Shown here in pieces: positions 57,488 through 64,000 of a stretch of DNA of 64,000 nucleotides. Position numbers and translations under genes: made by a program. The DNA comes from Mesosutterella multiformis (GTDB taxonomy: Bacteria; Pseudomonadota; Gammaproteobacteria; Burkholderiales; Burkholderiaceae_F), in contig NZ_BGZJ01000001.1 in the NCBI RefSeq assembly GCF_003402575.1, positions 434,001-498,000 of the forward strand. The letters are read 5' to 3'. Position 1 is the first letter of the stretch. The number at the start of each line of letters is the position of its first letter. Under the pieces are notes generated by a model. It saw only the letters and a list, made by a program, of their open reading frames with translations. It had not been told where the DNA came from and made no database searches.

Positions 57488-58885
57488 TTATTCCGAAACT
57501 GCAGCGTCTGAAAGGGCCTCTAGGACAGCCTTCACCACACGGTCAAAGTGCATGAAGTTAGAGGCCTTCACGAGCACCGTGCCCGCCTCCATCCCGCGCA
57601 CCGTCTCCGCCGCCTCGCGGCAGAGGGTGTCAAGGTCCGCATAATGCCGGGCGCCGCTGCCAAACGCGCTGCACGCGTTCTGCATCAGGTCTCCGCAGGC
57701 GAGGAGCGTACCCACGCCCTTCTCCTTCGCGTAGAGGCCGATTTCCTGATGGAACTCAGCTCCCCGGGTTCCCACTTCGCCCATGTCGCCCGCAATCAGC
57801 ACGAGCGGGCCGCGGCTTGAGGTGAGAACGTCGATTCCGGCTCTCATCGAGTCGGGGTTCGCATTATAAGTGTCGTCAATGAGGAGCAGTTCCGGACGAA
57901 GCTGGTGACGGACACCGCGCCGCGCGACGGGCTTGAAAGCCTGAAGCCCCTGGATTACGGCATCAAACTTAACGCCGGCCGAGAAGGCCGCGGCAGCGGC
58001 CGCAGCGGCGTTATGTCCGTTATGCGCGCCGCCGATATCGAGGCGGGTCATGGCGCTGCCTTCCGCCGCATGAATCCGGACTTCGGTCGTGCCGCCAAGC
58101 GTCATCACCTCAGCCGTCAGATCCGCGCTCACACCGGGCTGCGTCGCGTAGGTACGGCGGCGGCAGTGTTCGGAGGCCTTTTCCCAGATCGGCGCGCAGG
58201 CGTCATCCGCCGGATAAACGGCAACGCCGTCCGCGGGAAGCGCCTTGATCGAATCCGCATTCTCTTCCGCCGTCGCTTCAACGCTCGGCAGGAATTCCTG
58301 ATGCTCGCGCTGCGCGTTCGTGATCACGGCGACCGTCGGGCGGATCATCGCGGCAAGTTCCGCCATCTCACCCCGGTGGCTCATGCCGGACTCCACCACA
58401 GCGGCCTTCATGCCGTCTCTCAGACGCCAGAGCGTAATCGGAACGCCGACGCTGTTATTGAAGTTGCCTTCCGTGGAGAGATATCCGTCGCGGCCATAGG
58501 CCTCGCGGAGAATCGACGCGATCATCTGAGTCGTCGTGGTTTTGCCGTTGCTGCCGGAAACCGAGATCACCGGAATTGAAAAGCGCTGACGCCAGGCCGC
58601 GGCCGATTCGCAGAACGCCTGATTCACGTCCGGCACCACAATCTGAACCGCGTTGATCCCTTCGATCAGGCGGGAAACCATCACCGCGGAGGCGCCGCGC
58701 GCCGCGGCGTCAGCCGCGAAATCCGTGCCGTCAAAACGTTCGCCGCGAAGACCGACAAAAAGATCACCCGGTTCCGTCTTTCTCGCGTCCGTGCAGACAC
58801 GGGCAATTCCCGTATCGGCATCACCGTGGAGCACCGCCCCCTTAACCGCCTGGGCAACCCAGCCCGCTGTCGTGATGAACGTCAT
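57488..58885 (-). CDS. murF: UDP-MurNAc-tripeptide:D-Ala-D-Ala ligase MurF
   Basis: Adds D-Ala-D-Ala, the Ddl product, to finish the pentapeptide. The 465 residues have the ATP loop SVSGSNGKTTTTQM, the AVITNAQREHQEF segment and DDTYNANPDSMRAGID, typical of MurF. It overlaps the murE stop by four bases. Confidence 0.96.
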   Translation of the reverse strand: MTFITTAGWVAQAVKGAVLHGDADTGIARVCTDARKTEPGDLFVGLRGERFDGTDFAADAAARGASAVMVSRLIEGINAVQIVVPDVNQAFCESAAAWRQRFSIPVISVSGSNGKTTTTQMIASILREAYGRDGYLSTEGNFNNSVGVPITLWRLRDGMKAAVVESGMSHRGEMAELAAMIRPTVAVITNAQREHQEFLPSVEATAEENADSIKALPADGVAVYPADDACAPIWEKASEHCRRRTYATQPGVSADLTAEVMTLGGTTEVRIHAAEGSAMTRLDIGGAHNGHNAAAAAAAAFSAGVKFDAVIQGLQAFKPVARRGVRHQLRPELLLIDDTYNANPDSMRAGIDVLTSSRGPLVLIAGDMGEVGTRGAEFHQEIGLYAKEKGVGTLLACGDLMQNACSAFGSGARHYADLDTLCREAAETVRGMEAGTVLVKASNFMHFDRVVKAVLEALSDAAVSE

Positions 58886-60390
58886 TCCGACTTCTCCTCT
58901 TTTTCCTTTGCCATGCGGCTCTGAAGCGCCGCCTCAACTTCCTCCGCGTCCGAGAAGTGATGCTTCACGCCGCAGACTTCCTGATAATCCTCGTGGCCCT
59001 TGCCGGCAACCAGAATGACGTCAGCAGCGCCCGCGCGGCTGAACACTTCCTGGATAGCCTCTCGCCGGTCAACCACAATTTCAGGCGAATGAGCGCCCGC
59101 GGCCACCGCTTCCGCGATAGTCTTCGGGTCTTCAAAACGGGGGTTATCGCTCGTCACAACGAGCTTGTCGGAGAGTTTTTCCGCGATCGCGCCCATGATC
59201 GGACGCTTGCCCGGGTCGCGGTTGCCGCCGGCACCCACGATCGCCCAGAGCTTGCCGCCGCGGGCTTCCGCCACAGGGCGCAGCGTGGTGAGCGCCTTCT
59301 CAATGGCGTCCGGCGTATGGCAGTAGTCGACAACGCCCATCGGCTCATCCGGGTGCGTGATCTTCTGAAGACGGCCGGGAGGAGGCGCGAGGCGCTCCGC
59401 CACACGGATCACGTCATCCAGATCGCGGCCCGAGGCGAGCATCATGCCGATCGCGCCGATCATGTTGTCCACATTGAAGAGACCGAGAACGCCCGCTTCC
59501 ACGTGACGCTCTTCGCCAGCCCAGCAGAGCGTGAAGGCAATGCCCTTCGCGCCGATCTGAACATCGCGCGCCTCGAGCAGCTCACAGCCTTCGGGCGCCT
59601 TCGTGCCGACCGCGGTCGCCGCGATCACCCGCACGCCCGCGTCGAGCGACACGCGGCAGAGTCTGAGCCCCGCCGGATCATCAATATTGATCACCGAACA
59701 CTTGAGGCCTTCCCAGCGGAAGAGAAGCGATTTCGCCTCTTCGTAGGCTTCCATCGTGCCGTGGTAGTCGAGGTGGTCACGCGTGAGATTCGTGAAGAGG
59801 GCATAGCTGATTGCGGTGCCGTCAAGACGCCCCTGCACCAGACCGATCGAGCTCGCCTCGATTGAGAATGCCTTCGCGCCGTCGCGATGAAGCTCCGCGA
59901 GCAGCGTCTGAAGCGTCACGGGATCCGGCGTCGTGAGCGGCACGCTGCTGTACGAGCGGCCATTCATCGTGCAGCCAATCGTGCCAAGGACGCCGCAGGG
60001 AGTGCCGAGTTCCGTGAGAATCGACGCCATCCACTGGCTCGTTGTCGTCTTGCCGTTCGTGCCGGTGACAGCAAAGCCTTCCATCGCGCCGGACGGATTC
60101 CCATAGTAGAGCGAGGCAAAGCGTCCGAGCGACTTCGATAGCCCTTCGACTTCAAGCGCCGGGATGCCTTCCGGAATCTCGGCGCTGCCAGGAGCGGCAT
60201 CGATCAGCACAGCTCCCGCGCCCTTCTCTGCGGCTGCCTTGATGAAGTTCCGGCCATCGACTTTCAGCCCCGGCACGGCAATGAAGACATCCCCTTTCTC
60301 AATGCGGCGGGAATCCAGCCGCAGCTCGGCCCCCTCAGGCACGGTTTCCCGCACCCAGGCGAGGGCTGAAGCCAAATTGGCTACTGACAT
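58882..60390 (-). CDS. murE: UDP-MurNAc-L-Ala-D-Glu:meso-DAP ligase MurE
   Basis: Adds meso-diaminopimelate at position three. The 502 residues have GTNGKTTTSQW near 110 and the C-terminal SDNPRFEDP motif, which contains the DNPR signature for meso-DAP rather than lysine specificity. This fits the Mpl found elsewhere in the window. It starts 14 bases after ftsI. Confidence 0.97.
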   Translation of the reverse strand: MSVANLASALAWVRETVPEGAELRLDSRRIEKGDVFIAVPGLKVDGRNFIKAAAEKGAGAVLIDAAPGSAEIPEGIPALEVEGLSKSLGRFASLYYGNPSGAMEGFAVTGTNGKTTTSQWMASILTELGTPCGVLGTIGCTMNGRSYSSVPLTTPDPVTLQTLLAELHRDGAKAFSIEASSIGLVQGRLDGTAISYALFTNLTRDHLDYHGTMEAYEEAKSLLFRWEGLKCSVINIDDPAGLRLCRVSLDAGVRVIAATAVGTKAPEGCELLEARDVQIGAKGIAFTLCWAGEERHVEAGVLGLFNVDNMIGAIGMMLASGRDLDDVIRVAERLAPPPGRLQKITHPDEPMGVVDYCHTPDAIEKALTTLRPVAEARGGKLWAIVGAGGNRDPGKRPIMGAIAEKLSDKLVVTSDNPRFEDPKTIAEAVAAGAHSPEIVVDRREAIQEVFSRAGAADVILVAGKGHEDYQEVCGVKHHFSDAEEVEAALQSRMAKEKEEKSE

Positions 60391-60404
60391 GTTTTTAAAT
60401 ACCT

Positions 60405-62276
60405 TTATTGCTGTTTATGTCCGCCGGCAAGAACGACACCAGGCTTGGCGCCGCCCTTTTTCGCGAAGGCAAGTCCCTGAAGCGTGTCAGGCCTGTCGGG
60501 CGCCACATGCATGATCCGGAGGACGCTTTCGGTGATCTGAGAGAAAACTGGTGCTGCGACGACGCCGCCCACGTGCCCCGCTTCCCTCGGGTCGTCAACG
60601 ACAACCGCGACGATCACACGGGGATTGGTAGCGGGGGCAATGCCGATGAAGTCCGCCACATAGCGGTGGACATAGCGGCCGTTTTCAAGCTTATAGGCCG
60701 TACCGGTCTTGCCGGCAACGGAGTAGCCCGGAACCTGAGCGCGCACAGCCGTGCCGCCCACTTCAACGGTACCCATCATCATGCCGCGCATTTCATGCGC
60801 GGTCTTCGGCTTATAGACCTGAACCCCCTGCGCGGCCTTATCCGTCTTGAAGAGCGTGAGCGGAATCACGTCACCGTTCCGGGCGAACGCGGTATAGGCG
60901 CGCACGAGCTGCACGAGCGACACGGCGACACCGTGACCGTAAGAAATCGTGGCCTGCTCAATCGGCTGCCAGGTCTTACCGTCACGGAGAATGCCGGACG
61001 CTGCGCCCGGGAATCCGATGTGCGGAGCCGTCCCGAAACCAAGGTCACGGTACATCTGGTACATCACCTCGCGGTCCATCTTGAGCGAGATCTTCGTCGT
61101 GCCGATGTTCGAGGACTTCGCAATGACCTGACGCACCGAGATCAGACCGTAGTTATGCGTATCGCTGATCGTACGGTTGCCGATCGTGAGCTTTCCCGGA
61201 CTCGTATCGATCTTCGTGTCCGGCGTGACAACACCGGTGTCGATACCCTTTGCCACAGCGAAGGGCTTCATGGCGGAACCCGGTTCGAACACGTCGGTGA
61301 GCGCGCGGTTGCGGCGTTTGTCAAAGGAAAGGTCGCTTCGCTCATTCGGGTCATAGGACGGCACATTCGCGAGAGCGAGGATTTCGCCTGTCTGAATATC
61401 GACCACGATCGCGGCACCGGCCTTCGCTTTATGAAGCTCAACCGCCTTGGAGAGCGCGTCCATCGTAATGAACTGGAGGCGCGAATCGATGGAAAGCGTG
61501 ATGTCCTTGCCGTCAGAGGGTTCCTTCAGCCAGTCGTCTTCAACGATCCGGCCCATACGGTCGCGGATCACGCGGCGCTTGCCCTGCTCTCCGGTGAGCA
61601 TCTTGTTCTGCGCGAGCTCGATGCCTTCCTGGCCCTTTTCCTCGAGATTCGTATAGCCAACCACGTGTGCCGACACCTGACCGTCCGGATACTGACGGCG
61701 GGTTTCGCTCGACACATGGACACCCGGGATCTTGAGCGCCTTCACCTGATTGGCGACGCTCACTTCAACCTGGCGGTGCAGATAGGCAAAGCTCTTATTC
61801 TGTTTTCTGGCAATCCGCTGCTGGATTTCGGAAACCGGCATGCCGAGAAGCTTCCCAAGCTCTGCGAGCTGCTGCGGGGTGGCCTTCTCAGTTTCCGCGG
61901 GCACCACCCAGACAGAACGGGCCGGCATCGTGGACGCGAGAACAATACCGTTCCGGTCCAGAATCCGGCCGCGGACCGCCGGCACGGTGAGCGTGCGGGC
62001 AAAGCGGATTTCCCCCTGGTGCTGCAGGAATTTCGTTCCAAGGCCGCACTGCAGATAGAAGGCGCGGCCCACGAGAACGCAGAGGAAAGCTGTGATGCAG
62101 CCAAACGCTATATAAGAGCGCTTCGGCTCAATCTTCACCGCAAGGAGCGGATCCTCATCGGGTCCAAGCTTCAGCTCCTTCTTCTTTGCTTTCCCGTCCT
62201 CTTCCCAAAACGCTTTTGCACGGGCGAGCATCTGAAGCTTCATGCGTTCTATTCTTTTTTTCGCATCCTCATTCAT
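60405..62276 (-). CDS. ftsI: Septal transpeptidase FtsI (PBP3)
   Basis: Class B penicillin-binding protein that crosslinks septal peptidoglycan. The 623 residues have a cytoplasmic tail, one helix (about 52–72), the pedestal domain (VPAVRGRILDRNGIVLAS) and the transpeptidase with SxxK (EPGSAMKPF), SxN (KSSNIG) and KTG (VAGKTGTAYK). It overlaps the ftsL stop by four bases. Confidence 0.97.
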   Translation of the reverse strand: MNEDAKKRIERMKLQMLARAKAFWEEDGKAKKKELKLGPDEDPLLAVKIEPKRSYIAFGCITAFLCVLVGRAFYLQCGLGTKFLQHQGEIRFARTLTVPAVRGRILDRNGIVLASTMPARSVWVVPAETEKATPQQLAELGKLLGMPVSEIQQRIARKQNKSFAYLHRQVEVSVANQVKALKIPGVHVSSETRRQYPDGQVSAHVVGYTNLEEKGQEGIELAQNKMLTGEQGKRRVIRDRMGRIVEDDWLKEPSDGKDITLSIDSRLQFITMDALSKAVELHKAKAGAAIVVDIQTGEILALANVPSYDPNERSDLSFDKRRNRALTDVFEPGSAMKPFAVAKGIDTGVVTPDTKIDTSPGKLTIGNRTISDTHNYGLISVRQVIAKSSNIGTTKISLKMDREVMYQMYRDLGFGTAPHIGFPGAASGILRDGKTWQPIEQATISYGHGVAVSLVQLVRAYTAFARNGDVIPLTLFKTDKAAQGVQVYKPKTAHEMRGMMMGTVEVGGTAVRAQVPGYSVAGKTGTAYKLENGRYVHRYVADFIGIAPATNPRVIVAVVVDDPREAGHVGGVVAAPVFSQITESVLRIMHVAPDRPDTLQGLAFAKKGGAKPGVVLAGGHKQQ

Positions 62277-62596
62277 TGCTCATTCCCCTTCGGCGCCGCA
62301 GCAGACGGCACCGGCTTATATTCGAGAACGACCGTGTTCCGGCTCGTCGCGGGTCCGAGTCCTGCCTTCATCGCCTGAGAGGCGATGTAACCCGGAAGCG
62401 CCGCGCGGGAGATCTCCATATAGAGTTCGCTCGCGTCATCGTTCAGCCGCCTTTCTTCGTTCTGCAGCTTCTCAATCTGGGCGACAAGCGACCGTGCACG
62501 GTACTGGCTTGTGACAAGCGAGCAGGCACTGATGAAAAGCACTGCGGCGCCTGCCAGCGTCACAACGGTAAGAACTGAAAGACGGCTTTCGCTCAT
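62273..62596 (-). CDS. ftsL: Cell-division protein FtsL
   Basis: Small bitopic divisome protein that pairs with FtsB and FtsQ. The 107 residues have a short cytoplasmic part, one helix (about 7–27) and a heptad-like coiled coil with ARSLVAQIEKLQNEERRLND. Sequence conservation is low in this family; the position between rsmH and ftsI is decisive. It overlaps rsmH by four bases. Confidence 0.93.
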   Translation of the reverse strand: MSESRLSVLTVVTLAGAAVLFISACSLVTSQYRARSLVAQIEKLQNEERRLNDDASELYMEISRAALPGYIASQAMKAGLGPATSRNTVVLEYKPVPSAAAPKGNEQ

Positions 62597-63594
62597 TTCC
62601 TCATCTCCTCAGGCAGCAGGCTGCTGCTCCAGGGAGCCGCCGTCCTAACGCCAACCCGGAGCGTCGCGGAGCGCGCTCTCGGATTTTCAGCGCATTCGGC
62701 CTCAGTCGGCCTGATGCGCTTCGCGGGCTGAAAAAGCGGAGCCGGAAGTTCGTCCGCCCGGAGCGGAATCCTCGGATCAATTTCACGTCCGGGGTTCGAA
62801 GCGTCCGAAAAGAACTGCTTCACGATCCGGTCCTCGAGCGAATGGAAACTGATCACCGCGAGATGCCCCTCGGGCTCAAGCAGCCGCCCGGCCTCGGGGA
62901 GCGCCTTCTGCAGTTCGTCGAGCTCTCCATTAATAAAGATCCGGATCGCCTGGAAGGTTCTCGTTGCCGGATGCTGCTGCGAGTCGCCGCGACTTCTCGG
63001 CACCGTCTTCGCGACGAGATCGGCCAGATGCCGCGTCGTCGTGATCGGATTCTCCTTCCGTTCCTCAGCGATTGCCTTCGCGATGCGGCGGGCGAAACGT
63101 TCTTCGCCGTACCGGTCGATTACCCGGGTGATCTCGGACTCCGACGCTCTCGCGAGCCACTGCGCGGCGTTTTCTCCCGTGCTCGTATCCATCCGCATAT
63201 CAAGCGGACCGTCGAACCGGAAAGAGAACCCGCGCTGCGCGTCATCGATCTGCGGCGACGACACACCGATATCCATCAGCACGCCGCTCACGCTTCCGTC
63301 ACCGAACCCAAGTTCGGCAAGCCGGTCACAAAGCTCCGAGAACGGCGCGTGGATGATCCGGAACCGCGGATCGGTAATCGCGCGGGATGCCTCAATCGCT
63401 TCAGGATCCCGGTCAAAAGCAATCAGCCTGCCTTCCGGCGCGAGCTGAGCCAGAATTCTCCGGGTGTGGCCTCCGCGGCCGAAAGTCGCGTCCACATAAA
63501 GGCCATCCCGCCTCCACACCAGTTCCTCAGGCGCCCTGTCGGCGAGAACCGGGAGGTGAACGAAACCGCCCTCTTGCCCCGAACTATTTGTCAT
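62593..63594 (-). CDS. rsmH: 16S rRNA m4C1402 methyltransferase RsmH (MraW)
   Basis: SAM-dependent N4-methyltransferase of C1402 in the ribosomal decoding centre. The 333 residues from ATG 63592–63594 show the SAM loop DATFGRGGHTR, DIGVSSPQIDDAQRGFSF, DMRMD and VISFHSLEDRIVKQFF. A GTG two codons upstream is an equally possible start, as no strong ribosome-binding site is seen for either. It is the first gene of the cluster because mraZ is absent. Confidence 0.95.
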   Translation of the reverse strand: MTNSSGQEGGFVHLPVLADRAPEELVWRRDGLYVDATFGRGGHTRRILAQLAPEGRLIAFDRDPEAIEASRAITDPRFRIIHAPFSELCDRLAELGFGDGSVSGVLMDIGVSSPQIDDAQRGFSFRFDGPLDMRMDTSTGENAAQWLARASESEITRVIDRYGEERFARRIAKAIAEERKENPITTTRHLADLVAKTVPRSRGDSQQHPATRTFQAIRIFINGELDELQKALPEAGRLLEPEGHLAVISFHSLEDRIVKQFFSDASNPGREIDPRIPLRADELPAPLFQPAKRIRPTEAECAENPRARSATLRVGVRTAAPWSSSLLPEEMRK

Positions 63595-63657
63595 GCCCAC
63601 GCGGTAAATTCCGAAAACATATCGATTAATGGGAAAGCTGCAGGCGCACTGCCCCGC

Positions 63658-63677
63658 AGCCCCGGATTTTCGGGGCT
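63658..63677 (-). repeat. Leader hairpin upstream of rsmH
   Basis: AGCCCCG (63658–63664) and CGGGGCT (63671–63677) form a perfect 7-bp stem with a six-base loop in the predicted rsmH leader, about 23 bases after the likely transcription start and 63 bases before the ATG. No T-run follows, so it is not a simple terminator. Confidence 0.5.
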
Positions 63678-63706
63678 ACAGCTACACTTCCTCAGCTTAA
63701 TTTCAA

Positions 63707-63735
63707 AATGTAAAGCCCCCGGGGGATCCGGTCAA
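63707..63735 (-). promoter_or_regulatory. Promoter of the dcw cluster
   Basis: Minus-strand TTGACC (63730–63735) and TACATT (63707–63712) with a 17-base spacer. The spacer contains a palindromic run of C and G around a GATC-containing segment. Predicted start near 63700 gives a leader of about 105 bases before rsmH. It lies between the rnpB terminator and rsmH, the right place for the cluster promoter. Confidence 0.65.
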
Positions 63736-63852
63736 GCCAAAACCCGTTATTTCATTATTAGAAAGCGGGAAAACACGGAAAAATGAGGCGATCTGTCTGA
63801 ATTTTTTTATTTCAGATCATTACGGTAGGATACAGTCAGATGTGTCCGGACA

Positions 63853-63890
63853 TAAAAAATCCCGGAGCCGCTGTAACGCAGTTCCGGGAC
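63853..63890 (-). terminator. Rho-independent terminator of rnpB
   Basis: On the minus strand TCCCGGA and TCCGGGA pair around a 16-base inner region and are followed by six T (63854–63859). It lies about 15 bases after the likely 3' end of RNase P RNA. Confidence 0.85.
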
Positions 63891-63903
63891 CTCTCGAATA
63901 GGA

Positions 63904-64000
63904 GGCACGAAGTCCATCGGTAAGCCGGATTTTGTTGCCCGGGTTGCCCCGGTGACAGTCATTCGTCTAGACCCGGTCTCGCGACCGGGCTCAAGCCACT
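63904..64000 (-). ncRNA. rnpB: RNase P RNA (rnpB), 3' part, truncated by window edge
   Basis: The minus strand reads the bacterial type-A RNase P RNA 3' region: GTGGCTTGAGCC, then AGACGAATGACTG, which fits the universal AGA-NNN-ATG-NNT element, and AAATCCGGCTTACCGATGG close to the 3' end, matching the E. coli AACCCGGCTTATCGGT. Only about 97 bases are inside the window; the rest lies beyond 64000. The exact 3' end is uncertain by a few bases. Location upstream of the dcw cluster is common in betaproteobacteria. Confidence 0.9.

Overview
The window looks like chromosomal backbone of a G+C-rich betaproteobacterium, most probably Burkholderiales and perhaps the Sutterellaceae. This is inferred from gene order and protein character, not from a search. 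Typical blocks are mpl–YqiA–RNB exoribonuclease–aroE–mtgA, accB–accC–prmA–DUF3426–PfkB, rplU–rpmA–obgE–proB–proS, coaE–yacG–NUDIX–DUF815, and secA–DUF721–lpxC–ftsZ leading into a full division/cell-wall (dcw) cluster that ends beside rnpB. No insertion sequence, phage, integron or CRISPR array is visible. Almost every gene is housekeeping, and most are packed in operons with 1–7 base overlaps.

Layout. 1–710 is the N-terminal part of transketolase, cut by the window edge, with rsmE divergent from it. 1667–3583 holds an accessory-looking group on the minus strand: a five-helix membrane protein, a membrane-anchored RNase Sa/barnase-fold protein whose catalytic residues are replaced, and a lytic transglycosylase. 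3824–11139 is a minus-strand run of mgtE, mtgA, aroE, an RNB exoribonuclease, a YqiA-type hydrolase and mpl. 11275–16815 (plus) carries a betaproteobacterial conserved protein, accBC, prmA, a zinc-ribbon/DUF3426 protein and a PfkB kinase, closed by a clear terminator. tolQRA (minus) follows, then a four-gene peptide-type ABC transporter (plus, 19133–25581) with unusual membrane topology. 25578–31132 (minus) has ruvCAB, ffh, ampD, a PP0621-type protein and a CcsA-like protein. 31314–37170 has yggT, proS, proB, obgE, rpmA and rplU. A tRNA-Pro(CGG) with its own promoter and terminator sits at 37451. Two small membrane proteins, coaE and yacG follow on the plus strand, then a NUDIX protein, a DUF815 ATPase, an unrecognised protein and secA on the minus strand.

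From 44834 to the end is the envelope/division region: a DUF721 protein, lpxC, ftsZ, ftsA, ftsQ, ddl, murC, murG, ftsW, murD, mraY, murF, murE, ftsI, ftsL and rsmH, all but the first on the minus strand. The genes supply peptidoglycan precursor synthesis, the divisome, the first committed step of lipid A synthesis and 16S rRNA methylation. mraZ, normally first in this cluster, is absent: rsmH is preceded by a promoter, a leader hairpin and then the 3' end and terminator of rnpB. Peptidoglycan metabolism recurs across the window (mtgA, slt-type enzyme, mpl, ampD, dcw), so synthesis, turnover and recycling are all represented.

The most unusual items are the apparent pseudo-ribonuclease next to an orphan membrane protein, the transporter whose binding protein seems anchored at both ends, and stem-loops placed 23–26 bases before the start codons of ftsZ, lpxC and proB. 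I see nothing that clearly constitutes a new multi-gene system.
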